This document shows positions 48,937 through 62,885 of a DNA stretch of 64,000 nt, one piece after another. The notes beneath the pieces are model-generated. The model was not told the DNA's origin and searched no databases. It was given only the letters and a program-made list of their open reading frames with translations. The stretch lies in the NCBI GenBank assembly GCA_024803745.1, contig JANJXV010000016.1, positions 39,723,001 to 39,787,000 on the forward strand. Direction: 5' to 3'. Numbering within the stretch: position 1 is the stretch's first letter; every line of letters begins with the position of its first letter. The translations under genes were made by a program, and so were the position numbers. The DNA is from Megascapheus bottae (Eukaryota > Chordata > Mammalia > Rodentia > Geomyidae).

Positions 48937-49394
48937 CAGGAAGAGAAATTGCTCTACTTTTCCTTGAAATTTGTGATCAATACAGAGATTCTACTACCTT
49001 TTGGTATAGCCATTGGACTGGAAAGCTCCCTCCCTCCCTGTACACAAACCTTTTCTCCCCATGTTCTCACAAGGGCAGCCACTACTCTTTACCAGTCAGT
49101 CAAAAACACCCCCTCTCATTTGGATCCTGGAAATTATCTTCTCTTTCACTCATTTTTCTTACTTCCTACCTGAAAGGTGTTTGAGCACAATCCATGATGC
49201 TATCTTCCTTAATATTTCCTAAAAGGACTGAATCTAACCAGAGCAGCCATGTCATCCAGCAGAGCTACGCGAAGCTTTCATGTTTCCTTAGCCCTCTAGG
49301 GAGCTCATGCTATTGTTGACTGTTCTTGAAAGCAGCCTTTCTGCTGCATTCTGACCAGTATTTTCCTTAAACACCTTTTCTTAAGGCTTCCCCT

Positions 49395-49690
49395 CTACAT
49401 GATTCTTGTTGTTCCTTTTGTGGTACTTGGGTTTCAAGTGGAGGCTTGACTTTGCTTTGTTAGTTTGTGGAGCATGGTACTCTACCACCTAAGCCACATT
49501 TTCCTTCCTGGATTTCTGCTGGGTTGGAGGTACAATGCATAGGCTTTTTTTTTTGGATGGCGTGGGGGGAGTGTGATGGGGAAGGTGGACTGAGCTGGAT
49601 TTAGGCCACATTTTTTTTTCCTTTCTTTTTTTATATTTTAGCCATCTGAATAGCTAAGATTACAGGAAGGAGCCACAGGCATTTGGCTCT
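49395..49690 (-). mobile_element. B1-ID-like dimeric SINE, old
   Basis: Reverse ID-like GGTACTCTACCACCTAAGCC is followed at distance by reverse B1-like ATAGCTAAGATTACAGGAAG. The middle is expanded and diverged. Confidence 0.45.
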
Positions 49691-50384
49691 CTTCTTCATC
49701 CATTATTCAGTCATTATTACATGGTTAAACCTCAATAAACCTCAAGGCTCCTGGGCTCTCTGCCTTTCTTACTCTGTCCTTTCCAATGATCCAGTGTATA
49801 TATGCTCATATCTTTAAACACTCCCGGTAGATGAATAATTTCTCAGCTATGTATAGCCAGAGGAAGGCTATAAAACGTCTTCTGAATAGGACCAATTGAA
49901 TGTCAAAGGCAGAGCAAAGCTTCATGTAGGCAAGCCCAGATTTATAAGGTTCTTCTGTCTCAAACATGATTCTTACATTTTTTCCCTCCATTTTAGGGAG
50001 TGCCAGATGCATCTAGCCATGTATGTTGGAAGTCAGTTGCTTCTGTCTCTCACCAACTCCTGTTTATCCTGTCTCATAAACATGTGAAATCATGGTCTTT
50101 GTGGGGATGTCTTATTTGCAAAATGAGTTGTATGGTCACAGTGATGGAGGGTACAGTATCAACCCATGATTAGACTTTGCTGGAACACTACTCTGAGAAA
50201 CTCTGTTTTTGCAACAGGGCTTTTGAAGAGCTGTGGGGAATCCAGCTCTGTGATAGGTGAAGCTATGTAATGAATCTCTGATGAGGTTGGCAAATGACCT
50301 TCAAGAAAAAGTTGGAGAAGTTAGCTATACCAGGGGAGATGTTTTTCAGGTATGAAGGTTTTTTCCATTGCCTTTTCTTTTCAT

Positions 50385-50600
50385 ATATACATTATATATG
50401 TGTGTGTATGTGTGTGTGTGTGTATGCATGTTTATATGTGTATATATGTGTATATGCACATACCTTTCCTGAATATTTATATACATTATATATCTATATA
50501 GATGTTTTAAATATACATAAATATATTGCATAACTCCATAGATGTGTATTTTGCTATATATGCATATATAAATATTTGTATGTACACTTATATGTACATA
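50385..50600. repeat. AT/GT-rich low-complexity tract
   Basis: Repeated TATATG, GTGTATATG and ATATAAATAT motifs. Predicted reading frames in it are low complexity. Confidence 0.75.
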
Positions 50601-51640
50601 CTTTATTCTAGGCAGGCTCATTACAAGGGTAGACCACTAAAACTAAAGAAATAGAACCCTTACTCCCATAAAGATTTACCACTCAGTGAAAGGTAAATGC
50701 AATAAATAAGAAAATAAGTTGGTATATATGCATGTGTATAAAATAAATAGAAAATGCTGCATACATAGCAACGAATGGCAAATACAAAACATAATAAAGT
50801 AAATGAAGGAGCAACAAAGGATGGGAGTGAAAATTTAGAGACCTTTCTGAGTATGTAGCATTTGAACAGGGACTAACAGAAGTACAGAACCCAGTGAAGG
50901 AATTTCAGGCTACCTGGGAGCTGGCGCAGAGGCCTGGAGCACAGGAAGTTTTTGCTGAAATCAGAAAGAAGCACACTGAGAGCAGCTGTTATATGTGACA
51001 GTGAGGACTGAATGAGGAACCTGAGAACCATATATAGTCTGTGTCTCCTGGGCAAGGTGCAAGACTAAGTGCTGTGCATGAGAGGAATTTTTGAGGGTTT
51101 TTGAGGAGTCTGATCTATGCTGCATACACTTGTTTCTGATGTCTGTAGTGTGTAGCAGGTATCACTAGGCAGGAGGCCTGTGTGACAGCAGGGTTCTTGG
51201 CATGAAGATGGAGTCTAAGGTCACTGGAGGAGAGTGCACCAGGAACCAAGGGGCCATGGAAGATCCATCAGAGGGATGGTGGCTGGAATTGCATGGAGCA
51301 TTTTCCAGTTGAGGAGCACGGAGGCAAGGATGCTGGTGACCATAAAGAGAGACAGAAAGCGCTAAGAGCTGACCATAAACTCGTAAGAGTAATTCAGAAC
51401 ACAAAACAGGTGCTTAAATGATGAATCCTATTTGAACATGGTCATTATGTCTCTAGAACACATATCTCCCTGCTAATCCCTGAGCAAGAGCGGGAGACAG
51501 ACAGAGACAGAGACAGAGACATGGGAGAGACCCAGAGAGGCTTAGATGCTAAAATCTGAGCCAGAAGTTAAAATTATTTCAGATATGTTACTGATTAATC
51601 AAGTAGGTTTAAAACCCAAAATATAATCTGTATATAAAAT

Positions 51641-51903
51641 AAAGATGGATACTAAAAACATTAGGCAAAATAGCAGGTTCTGAATCTGAATCAAGTCTCT
51701 GATGTTCTGTAAGGGAAATAGATTTAAGCGCAAAACTTGATTTTATTCGATAATATATAATACCTAAACAATAATCTAAAGATGGATGCTGAAATCATTA
51801 GACAAAATACTAGGTTCCACATCTTAATCAAGTCTCTGGTTTTCAGTAAGGAGAAGAGATTTAAGGGTAAAGCTTGACTTCATTCGATAATATATAATAC
51901 CTT
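51641..51903. repeat. Two-copy tandem duplication, 137-bp period, unknown origin
   Basis: AAAGATGGAT starts at 51,641 and 51,778. The copies stay aligned through TCAAGTCTCTG and TTCGATAATATATAATACCT to 51,903. They are diverged but clearly homologous along their length. I do not recognise the unit as a known repeat. Confidence 0.85.
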
Positions 51904-53716
51904 AAAAAATCAAGGTCAGTGCCTCATAGAACACCTTTTATTATTTCCATTAACTTCAGTTTTAAATCTCAACCTTAATGTCATTTAAAGTTGGCGCTTA
52001 CATTAATTGCTCACCAATTATTATACACTAGCAAAAGGGATAGGAATACTCCAAAAGTCACACAATAAAATAGGAAATCGTGGAAAGAAGTTGCCTGGCT
52101 TGCAATAAATCACCATTGAAACCATTGCCAGGACTTTGTGTCTCTGGTTGTACTGTGGCAGTATTAATCCTGATTTCTAGCGCATGCTAACAAGAATCTG
52201 CAGGTAGTGAGGGCGTTGGATGGAACAAAAGGTCATATTTGACTCAACTTTGAAATTCTTTCTCACGTATCTTGTCCTTGTGTTCTCTTTTTGGCAACTT
52301 AAAAGATTTGCCTTCTTTTCTTTTCTTTTTCTGTCTTTTTTCTTTCTTTCGAGAAGGGTAAAGAAGCAAGACCAGATGCCAATTCCAACAGGGGCGGAGT
52401 TCTTGTGACCCAAGCTGTTAATATGGAGCTTCTATACCTAAAAAGACAATGAACTTCTTACAGTGGAACTATGATTCATTATTCTTATCCTTCCTTCTTC
52501 AAATGGCTCTTCACTGTTGTAATTGAAAATTACAAATTAAATACTTTTCAAATGTATAATTTAAAAAGAAAGGCTTAGGGGAATTTAAAAATTAATTCAA
52601 ACGGTCACTCTTCTCCATTTATTTAGTTAACTCAATTTCTCTTATTCATTCCAGATGACCTTATCTTTGTTTCATATTTTTGCTATGAATAGTATTATTC
52701 AATATGCATTTAATTTGAGTGTTGTTTTGCTTCTTAAGTACATATTATTTTTGCAGGTGTGAAACCCCACCCTACTAATAACTGCAAATATGCTATTCCA
52801 GTTTTTCTAATTGCTGCTTAAAGTGTACTAACTTTCAGTATTACATAAGCACCAAAAATATCATAAAACAAATATTTTACATACATATATTCTTTGTCTA
52901 TGTAAAATCTTTGTTGACTTGTAATCTAACTGAATCACATAACCATTTTATTATGGATTAAATTACATTGTTTTCTCTTGTGAAGAACTATTCTAGGAGG
53001 AATTAAAATAGAGATAGGGCAAAGTCACAAAAGTTACAAACAAATCAAATAATTCATCAGAAAATCTTGAAGAGAACTGCAAAATGCATATGTGCTCTCA
53101 AATTTTAACAGAGTTCATTAATTTCAAGACTGTAAGCTTATTCTGCAGTATTATAGATTAACTGGAAGCTAAAGGAAATAAAAGGCTTTGTGTTTGGATT
53201 TAATTTTACAAAAGAGCCTCTGCATAATTCTGCTATCTTTTTGAAATTATCGATTTCCTTCCAACCTTTTCACAGATAATAAACTTAAAAGAAAAAGAGT
53301 CTAAAATTAAATTTGCTAAATTAAATTTGTTAAGGCCTATTCGTGCTAATTTACCTAATGGGATACTCAGTAAATGGTTACACATATATTATTTTCTGCT
53401 GTGATATAAGGACACTTTGAAAATCAGCAACTCTATTATTCACAATCTTCACTTCACTAAAATGTTGACACATTTAAATTGTTTTAAATGCTAGGACATC
53501 AGTTGTAGAGAATAATTACAAATGTGAAGTTTTAGAAAGTATTTTAGTTTCCTAAGAAGTTTATCTTCTGAGGAAGATGACTCAGACCTCTTGAAGTTGT
53601 GTATTTTCAATTTTCAATAGAGTATCATTTACTGATATTCTACCATAATTATTCTATGAACCTTCGTTGGTTTTTGGTATGATTGACTCATTAAATTTCT
53701 CCATAATGGGTCATAA

Positions 53717-53739
53717 TAAACAAACAAACAAACAAACAA
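53717..53739. repeat. (AAAC)n microsatellite
   Basis: About five to six AAAC units. Confidence 0.8.
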
Positions 53740-54149
53740 GCTTCCACCTAATGGATTGAGTAGTTCTGTATAAGCTCCGTTCACCCTGATGGAAGCACAT
53801 AACTTAATAGATGACATTTCCTCCATACCCTGCAGGGTAGAGTTCTATGGTCTAAGCACTGGGGCTTGTCTGAAGTGTTCCTTGGAAAGGGACAAACTCC
53901 CTGAAGACCTGGAGTCACAGCGTATCTCTGGCACTTTCTATGATTCTGGCTCTAAAATTTTAGAACAAGAGGGGAGATTCTGTGATATTTTAAGCTAAGC
54001 CCTCATTTTGTACTGGTGGAAAGTATTACTTGCTAATCCTAAACTTAAAAAAAATCAAACATTTGAAATTATTATTATTCCCAAGGCTGTGACAAAAGAA
54101 AGAGGTTATAAAAGATAGTAAAATTCAGGAAGAGTAACAACAATGAACT

Positions 54150-54385
54150 TTTTTGTGGTTGTTGCTCGGTTGGACAGTTGGAATTCAGGGCCTGCACATT
54201 GTCCCTGAACCTTTTTGTGCTCATGGCCAATGCTCTACCACTAGAGCCACAGCACTGTTCCCGTTTCTGAGTGGTTTAGGGTCACATGGGGACTTTTCTC
54301 CTTGGGATGGCTTAGAACAGTGATCCTGAGATAGATCTCAGCTTCTTAAGTGGCTAGGATTACAGGCATGAGCACTGGTTCCTGA
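54150..54385 (-). mobile_element. Chimeric 7SL/B1-Geo SINE
   Basis: On the minus strand a B1-like head (AGTGCTCATGCCTGTAATCC) is followed by a Geo monomer (GTGCTGTGGCTCTAGTGG) and a tail. It has the same module order as the nested element at 28.6 kb but is older. Confidence 0.8.
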
Positions 54386-57313
54386 CAGTAGTGATATTTT
54401 TTTAACTAACCAACTGGGAAGATTGGGAAGAAATACTGCATGTACAATATGAATAGCACATCACAATTAAGTAATTAGAATACGAAGAGCAGGATAGGAG
54501 AAGAGGACTCTTTCCTAGAGATAGCACTCTTAGGTCAGACCCTCAGGTCCCTAGAACAGTCTGCTCTGTGCATTTGTGCATTTGAGAAGAGCAATGAGCT
54601 TACCCATAATGCTACGTATAGCCTTTCCTCATTAATGTTATTAGGGAAAAAAGAAATGAATCCATTACATAAAGTTGTTCCTTCCAGCCAATTGAATTAT
54701 AAAGGGCAGCCATGCTAATTATTATAATTTATGCAATTCCAGAATCATTTCTGTAGTACAATTTGATAGCTGGTAGTATAAAACACACTGACAATCTTGC
54801 ACCATGTTGTCAACCTTTGCTTTCTCAACAGCCTGACCAGATTCTTTGGCATTCCAGAAAAAAACTGTCTCTACAATAGAATCCTTTCTAGTTTATATCA
54901 GTGCAAACAAAATTATATTCCATGCAGTTTTCCGATGTGTCCAAAAATTGTGCCCACAAATTTGGCTCCATGGTTTAACACACATGAATTGCATGACTAA
55001 GAAGTTCCAGTAGTGCCATCTATTAGGTATTAATACTGTGAAAGTAGAGCTTTTTGAAGAATGAATAAGTTCTGTTAATCAAAACAATAGTCACAGCTCA
55101 TTGGCCTGACGTAGAAGTATTAATAGGCAATTTCAGTGAGTAGTAAATGTGTTACATTAAAAGTTAGACCCAGGTACTTTGAGATAGAATGAAGTTATTG
55201 GGCACACATAAGAAAGGTAAAAAGATTGTTACTTACAGATGCTGAAGCTAGGAACTGAATCCAAAGGTGTAAGCAGGTCCTGTGTGTAATTAATGCCAGG
55301 CAAATTTACATAAAACAGCCACAAACTGGAAATCATTTTGAGGGACAGAGTATGGATCAAAGAAAGAATGCTTCCATAGAAGAAAAAAAATAGCACTTGG
55401 ACTGGAGGCAATTACACTAAGCATGAATTACTCATGTATTTAGTTTATGTTAATGAGCTAAGCTATTGACGTCCGTTTCCGGGTTTTAGATAAGTAAATG
55501 TTCTAAGTGATAAGGGCAAATACTTCATAATATCTTATTCTTTCTCAAATATCGTGTTGGCCAAACTAAATGCCCAATAATTGGCTACTAAGCTAGAAAA
55601 TCTTATTCTCAGACACAGAATCTAAAACTTAAATTACATGATTAAAAATGAATTTCAAGGATACATGTAAGGATTCCATCTAATTTTATTAATATCAACG
55701 AATAAAAAAGGGGACATTTACACTTGCTAATGAGAATCACTTGGAGAAAGGCAAGTACTTTAGTTCCCATACAAATCTTAATGATAATGCAAGACTGTGT
55801 GTTGGGAAAAGATCAGAGGCACTATCAGGCTAAGCAGTCAGATTAAGTCCACATGACTACTATACTTCTCTATGCAGAGAGAACATTTTATCATCATAAG
55901 GCCAAAAATTACAAACAATTTTAACAAAAAACAAATTTTAGAACGTGGAGATCAGAGACATGATAGCCGTAAGGTACCTAGGCCATGAGAACTATCCCAC
56001 CAAAATCAGAAAAGCACTAGAAATCCTGGACACCAGAGGATCCAGGACATAGAAATGTTGAAGTTCAAAGTGAATTGGATGTTTTATCCAAGAGACTGAA
56101 ACCTGCACTTGAACAAGTTACCTTTGAAATTAAGAGTTCTATATAACACAGCAATAAAATCCAGTTAACTCTGTTCTATGTTAAGTTAGGGCTGGGCTGC
56201 AGTGCCATTGAAGATAAAATGATGAATTCACCTCTAGCATACATCTTTCTATAAGTCTAATGTTACCTTTGTGTGAGTTGAAATTCATTAGAGGTTTAAT
56301 ACGTTTGAAGACGCTAGCAGTAGCACTGTGATTGTGGATGGAATTCTTTACTCAGAAGGAAATAGACAGTAGTACCTTCTTTTGATCTATTGAACTTTGA
56401 AAAGACATTTATCACCTATCCATTCAATACATGTTTGCTATTAAGGCATCAAAAATGGAGATTTTAGAGAGATATGTAAAACATGGGCCATCTTTCAAAT
56501 CGTTATCAGTCTGACTAGAAAGGCAGTCACTTAACAACACTTCAAATAAAATGAAAGGGAATCTGTTTGGAATTTTCACACAGCATTTAGAAACACTAGG
56601 GAAAGAATTTGCAGGAGCAACTCTTCAAATCTTCCAGTCACAACCCAGATGTACTGGGAAGCCAGAGCGGACATCAGAAATTTCTCACGACTTTGCCTTT
56701 TCCATCCTGTTTCTGTGCATGCATGGTATCTCTCACTGCCAAGCTCATGGGAAGGAATCTCAGTTATCTTTTATGGTTTAGGTTAAATATATCCCAAGAA
56801 AGGTAGAAAAACAAACTCAAGATCCTATTTCTTTGACGAGACAAAAAATGCTCCCCTTTTTTGAATACTTTGAGTACTTGCAAGATTACGTTTTAGATAT
56901 TTCTGTCTGACTTCTGAGAGAATAGCATGGTGGCAGAGTAGAAGCTTGCACCAATTGGGAGAAATTTTAGCAAACATCAAAAACTGAAGTTGTGTCATCA
57001 CTCCTAAATGAAACTATGTAGACTCCAGAAAACATTATGCAAATTTTTTTCTTAGGAAGAAGGATGAAATGAATCAAAATCTTAGCAGGTTGACATTCTT
57101 GCACAAACTTGATAAAGTGTAATGGGTGAGTTCAGTTTCCAGACTGCATGAAACATTTGGAATATGTGTGAATATATTATGCTCATTGAAATTATTGTCA
57201 TTTCAGGAGAGTATGATATAGATGCATTCTTTGTGATACTTATAGAAAGAAGGCATCCTTATAAATTTTGCCTGCTTTTGACTATCAGAAGATGTCCCCA
57301 TTTTGAGGGTTTG

Positions 57314-57314
<1 letters not shown>

Positions 57315-57357
<43 letters not shown>
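57315..57357. repeat. (GT)n microsatellite
   Basis: About 21 GT units. Confidence 0.9.
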
Positions 57358-57360
<3 letters not shown>

Positions 57361-57914
57361 CAACAATCACATCAGAGAAAAAATGTTAATGAATAAAGGG
57401 TAATCGTGAAAGGATTTATGAGTTCTCTTTTGTGGAATAACACTTCACAAAAAGTCCATGTTATGTTACCAAACTCAGGTACATTTAAAAGTTGCTGCAG
57501 AAATCTGGGAGAAAAACAAGCATGAATGTCCCAGAAATTCCTCAGAAGTAGATCTGAGGGTACGGTGGTCAGAGAAATCAGTCTCAGTAAAAGCTCCTTT
57601 GATCCATTTCTTTACTTGAGTTATAGACTAGTAGTTTACTTGTTCTCCAAAACACACATACACACACACGTGCACACATATCCAGGCGGTGGTAACCTCG
57701 TGGTGTCAAACCTCTCTGAATACTGATAGAAAAAAAATTAATGAGAATTTTTCTCTTTCGTTCTCTTTCTATCTTTTCACTCCCTATAGATTCTGAAGGT
57801 TAAAATATGTTTACCACCATTGCTTAAAATGATAGTAACAAACCAGTAAACCAGGTTGTACGCATGTGGTCTTTTAAACATGCAGAACAGATTGCTATGG
57901 TGGGGTGAAGTGCA

Positions 57915-57918
<4 letters not shown>

Positions 57919-57949
<31 letters not shown>
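57919..57949. repeat. (GT)n microsatellite
   Basis: About 15 GT units. Confidence 0.88.
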
Positions 57950-57958
<9 letters not shown>

Positions 57959-58424
57959 GGGGGGTTAATGAGTTCTGTCTTCAGGTTATAATGCTTCACT
58001 AAAAGTAAACAAGACTCCAGACCCTGGTGCAATCAGCTGCTCTTTCCAGATAAAAAATTCTTTTCTTATTTCTATAACACAATTTACCCATTATTATATT
58101 CCTGAAATAATATTGCTAGAGATATGTTTTCAATACTTAAAAATCCTTTATATTTTATTTGAGTGGATTCAATAAACATAAAACTGCATCTACTAATCGG
58201 GTGGCATGGAATACTTAAGCCTGTATACATTGCATAATACTGAGATGAGTTAAAACGGGTCTCTCTCTTTAATTTTTATCAATCCTTTGTGGTGAAAAAA
58301 TTCACAATTTTCCCCTTGATTTGTACAATGATAAACAATTGTTATCTATAGTCACCATCCTTGGTTACAGAACCTCTACTTTCTAGGTTTTCAAGATTTA
58401 AAATAATATAAATATGTGGACTAG

Positions 58425-58505
58425 ATGCATGGGCCTAGTGGTAAAGCATTGGCCTAAGCAAGCCCAAGGCCCCGAGTTCTATCTACGGATTGCCAGCAAG
58501 AAAGA
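58425..58505 (+). mobile_element. ID-like SINE monomer
   Basis: GGGCCTAGTGGTAAAGCATTG followed by GGCCCCGAGTTCTATCTAC is a single ID-type monomer with an A-rich tail and no Geo partner. Confidence 0.6.
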
Positions 58506-59464
58506 AAACAGACAGAAATATAAAATGTTAATATTTATTATTACATTAGATTTTCAGAATGAGCCTGTAATTTTCTTTTGACGTGTCTATTCTTTAGCAC
58601 CTAAGTTTTGTGAAGACTTTAAAACTGAACCTCACATAATATGGCTCAAGAGTGGATAAGTATCTGGTTTTCTTACCTCAAAACAGCCTGACTTCAAGAA
58701 AAAAGAGACTTCCCAGCTTTCTTACCCTGTGATCCATGTGCAACCATGTGTTATGGTTGTCTTAAGGTTTCTTGTAGACTGAAATCATTTAAACTATGAG
58801 ATAAATATAAATAACTTCTCCTGTTGTGTTTTAAACACTGACTCTGATTTAGAACTTGGAATGGCTTTGTTGTCTTCTTTCATAAAGGGACAGATGGTTG
58901 CATAAATGCTTTCATGTCCCCTTTAACATTTCTACAATGTGATTACCATCTCCCTTTATCATTGAGCCTGGTCTTGTGCTCTACAGCTTTCCTTTCAGAA
59001 AATTATTTATCTGTTTTCTTGTTCAAACTTATCTCTTCTGGGACTTTATCTATTACTGCCTCATTCTATCATGCTAGATTATAGACAAGTTTTTAAAGAA
59101 CATGGATTCAACATCTCTCTGTCAGCCTAACTGCATTTTGTTTTCTGGCATTCTAGGTAGGTATGCTTGTGATGCCTCCTGGTAATGCATTTGATGTGTG
59201 GTAAATGAAATACCTGTAACCTACTTAGAAGGAAATCTCAGCCCTTATCTTTGACTTTCCTTCTCTGACAGCTATTTAACTTGAATATATAAGCACACAA
59301 TTTCTTCCATCTTACACAATATATTTAATTTATTGCTGTTATTTTCAATTAGATGCAGCCTCATTTTTCTTCATTTATTCTCATCTGAGTATATCATGAT
59401 TAGTTTATATTGATTGAGTTCATCAAATCAAATGTCAGCTCTTATTTTTACTGCCCTTAACACA

Positions 59465-59466
<2 letters not shown>

Positions 59467-59505
<39 letters not shown>
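59467..59505. repeat. (CA)n microsatellite
   Basis: About 19 CA units. Confidence 0.9.
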
Positions 59506-59507
<2 letters not shown>

Positions 59508-59629
59508 CTTTGTCTTGCCACTGCACTAATTCACACTTTTATTATTTTCTCACCTGTTCTATGCCAAGTGCCAGTGTCTTGTTTGCCATAAGAGAAGCAT
59601 TATTTTTCTCTTCAAAAAGGTATAATTCA

Positions 59630-59741
59630 GTTGGGTACCGGTAGCTCATGGCTGTGATTCCAGCTACTCAGGAGGTTGGGATCTGAGGATTGCAGTTTGA
59701 AGATAGTCCCTGTGAGACTCTTATCTCCAATAAACTACTAC

Positions 59742-59742
<1 letters not shown>
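59630..59742 (+). mobile_element. B1-like SINE left part, tail replaced by CA repeat
   Basis: GTAGCTCATGGCTGTGATTCC and CTACTCAGGAGGTTGGGATC are the 7SL-derived body. The element runs straight into a CA microsatellite at 59,744. Confidence 0.65.

Positions 59743-59743
<1 letters not shown>

Positions 59744-59792
<49 letters not shown>
59744..59792. repeat. (CA)n microsatellite at a SINE end
   Basis: About 24 CA units directly following a B1-like fragment. Confidence 0.9.
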
Positions 59793-59793
<1 letters not shown>

Positions 59794-61320
59794 AGATAGC
59801 TATTATCAGTGAATGTGTCTGTATCTATTTGCTAATGAATAACAAATTTTATTTTCTTCTAAAAATAGGAATGTTTTAAATAAGGCAATGCGACTTCAGA
59901 CTTCAAAATGCTAGGAAATTTTGCATCTCATTTGTTTATTTATTGAGCCAGGAAGTCAGCCTAAATTGTCTAATAGTGTTTCTCATTAGAAGATAAAGCA
60001 TTTCTCAAACTTTTAATGCAATTTACTCTTGGAACTACTGGAAAGATTCTTTTTAAGTGCTGTAATGTTTACTCATCCTAAAATAAACCCTGTGTTTGGG
60101 AACACAATGACTGCCACAAAAAAATCCACTGTAAACAGCCTTCCTTTGTCATTGTTCCGGTACAGGGAATAGCTGGTGAAGACAAAAATTGGAAAGTCTG
60201 GTAGCCTTCTCCAGAGAAAGATTAATGAACTGATTCATAAACTATGATGTTGGTAACAGGGACATTGCAAAGAATAATTTTAATTTATTTTAAAGAGTCA
60301 TTTCTCCATCTTTTCTAACAGTAGTAGCTAAGATGCTTCAAATCATAAATAGACTTGATTCTGCATGTCTTATTTAAATATCTTATTACAATTAGAATTA
60401 TACTTCTGCTTATTTCTCCAGAAAAGATCCTTCAAATCATTTTCTCTACCAATCCCTTAAAACCTTAAAATAGCCACTGATCATTCAGCAAAGCTTTAGC
60501 AAAATTGCATTGTTTATGAAAGCCAGTTATTTGAATTCTCTATCTTTTTGTAGGCTCACGTTCCAGATAGTGGCCTATCTGTATCCTTGTTACTTTTTGA
60601 TTTCTTGATCTCATGTTCTTAAAACTAGAGACAGGAAACACACTAAATACTTTCAAAATAAACTTATAAACATCAAAATTTTATATGATAATGCACACAA
60701 TCATATGTCATGATAGTGCAATGCTTCAATAGAGATCTTTTACTGGAATTACATACCGTCAAAAAGTAGATACAGACTTATTAAATTATAAAATTATAAT
60801 GGATGCAGACAAGGATGGCGAGTGTGTACCTGTATACACAGCACGTTAGAGGTAATTAAGAGTGCATAGATTTCCACTCCATGTGCTATCAAGCTGAGTT
60901 CATTTTGGAATCTTTCTCTGAACAGAAGCCAGAAACCATAAAATCTGCCCACTGAAGCAGACCAGCTCAAGGACAATTGTGGAGGAACTCAATCAAAAGC
61001 AATAAACACAAAAACAGAGGGGTTTTTTTTGGAAATGACACTGTAGAAGAAGAGGATGCAGAGTACAAATCTGAACAGAGCTGTTTCTTGATCATGTGTG
61101 ACTGTAGCTCTCAATGGTAGTGTGGGCAGAATGTTTAGTTCAGGGTGGAAGCAGTTGGAAGTTAAAAATACCATGGAAGCCAAATAGAAAACTCATCTGC
61201 TCATTACAGTGGAAGACAAGGAGATTTTTTAGCAATTGTTAACAAAAATGCATTGTTTTGATTCAGGACTTTCAGTTGGAAACAATAGTATACTCTCTAG
61301 CAAAACAAATTTTTATTAAG

Positions 61321-61322
<2 letters not shown>

Positions 61323-61366
<44 letters not shown>
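61323..61366. repeat. (CA)n microsatellite
   Basis: About 22 CA units. Confidence 0.9.
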
Positions 61367-61369
<3 letters not shown>

Positions 61370-62539
61370 ACAGAATCTTTCGGAGAAACAAGGAACTAGG
61401 AAAGATGCTGCTTAGAAACACTAAACCAGGAAGCTGAACTCAAGTACACAGGGTATTGCAGTTAAAATGTGACTCCTATCACTTTTACCACTAAGCATTA
61501 ACAAGGTGATGATTGGAGGTGAAAACTTCTATAGCCATCAAAAACCTGATATGCCTTCCACCAAGCTGTGCCAACAAGGCATCAATTCATGATCCCCTTT
61601 CCATACCCAGGTCTCAGTTGAATGAATGAATGAATGCTTGGAACTCAGAACAAGGATGCATGAGATCTTTTAGTCATTTGGAACTCTGTTTGGGGGGTAG
61701 TAGGATGTACCTGCCATGGAAATAGCAAACCACGAAGGGCATGTCCACAAAATTAAAGACAATAAGATCAACCGAGGGTCCCATCGTCCCCTACATGTCA
61801 AAATGACTGTTCTTTTAACCAGGTCCAAAAAGGGATGGAAGACGTAGATGAGAAAAGGATCCTGCAGTGAACCAGAGAAGCAGTGATGAACGTGACTGCA
61901 GCTTTGACTCTGGAGGGTTTGTGGTCAGCCCATCACTCATGATTCAGAAAGCCCAGGGAGGAGGGGCCGGGGCCCAGTCAGCAGCAGCTCTTGACTATTC
62001 CCATGTCCTGAAGGCCCCCAGCCTTTGAAACCACAACTGTTTCCTTCAATAGTAGCTCCCAATGTTTTCCTGAGAATTTGTCAATTTCCTAGATGGTTTG
62101 ATGTTGAAACCCAAAGCAGTGGCAGTAAAACTTATCAGTCATGTTGAGTTTTGAATCCACATACTTAAATGACTAGATATTCTTTTTTAATTCAATGTTT
62201 TGCTATCTCTGTCTTCCTGCAAGCACTGCTATGGTGGGGGGGGGGGTGTTGGCCTGAGTCACAGATACCCATTGTATGTACACAGGCACTGCCAGAATTC
62301 AGAAGGATTTTAGTAACACAGCAAGCAGTATTTCTGTCAGAAGCACTACAGGTCACCATGGCTAAAACTTTAACAAGATTTTGTGACTTAGGGTAGGTTT
62401 TTAATAACATAAGAAGAGAAACTGAAGGCAGCAAAGGAATGAGGACTTCAAAAATCTTAAGTTTTCTTGAAAGACGTAAGGAAGAAAAATATGGTTTAGA
62501 AAGCAATTGTATAAAATCTAGATACATAAGGCCATATAG

Positions 62540-62885
62540 AATGATGCTAAATGTAAGGACCTCCAGGATATAGAAACAAAAGCTATATAACGAGTGATTG
62601 TTGTCCTTGATGTACTATGTTATCTCTCATCTCTTTTGCTGTCCCTTGGTTATCTCATATTGTTATAATATTTTACCTTGTTCTCTGATATATTTTATAG
62701 ATGCTTAATTGGTTGTTTGAAATAGGAGAGGGAAGGGAGGGAAATCAAGTTGTGAGGGGGGAGAGGGAGGTAAATGGGAAACAGGACATGATAAATGGTA
62801 TCAATATTTGTGAAGTTATGTACCTTCTATCTGATGAATATAATGTAACCCTTCTGTAATTACAATAAAATATATGAAAAAAGAA
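62540..62885 (+). mobile_element. L1 3'-end-like repeat copy
   Basis: Contains the family's opening block in diverged form (GACCTCCAGGATATAGAAAC), a G/A-rich middle and a 3' end with ATTACAATAAAATATATGAA. Confidence 0.5.

Larger units (their letters stand above)
40150..51640. other. Gene-free region upstream of the DSEL CpG island
   Basis: Repeats as listed (SINEs, L1-end-like tandem pair, LTR and MIR remnants, TTTC tract). No coding gene is supported. A non-coding transcript divergent from the CpG island would run here, but no clear exon is visible. Confidence 0.65.

Noticed and set aside
48685..49173. 162-codon plus-strand ORF with long Phe/Leu/Ser run
   Set aside because: Mostly translation of the TTTC microsatellite.
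62236..62246. Run of 11 Gs
   Set aside because: Single homopolymer with no surrounding G-runs, possibly a sequencing-length uncertainty. Not enough for a feature.
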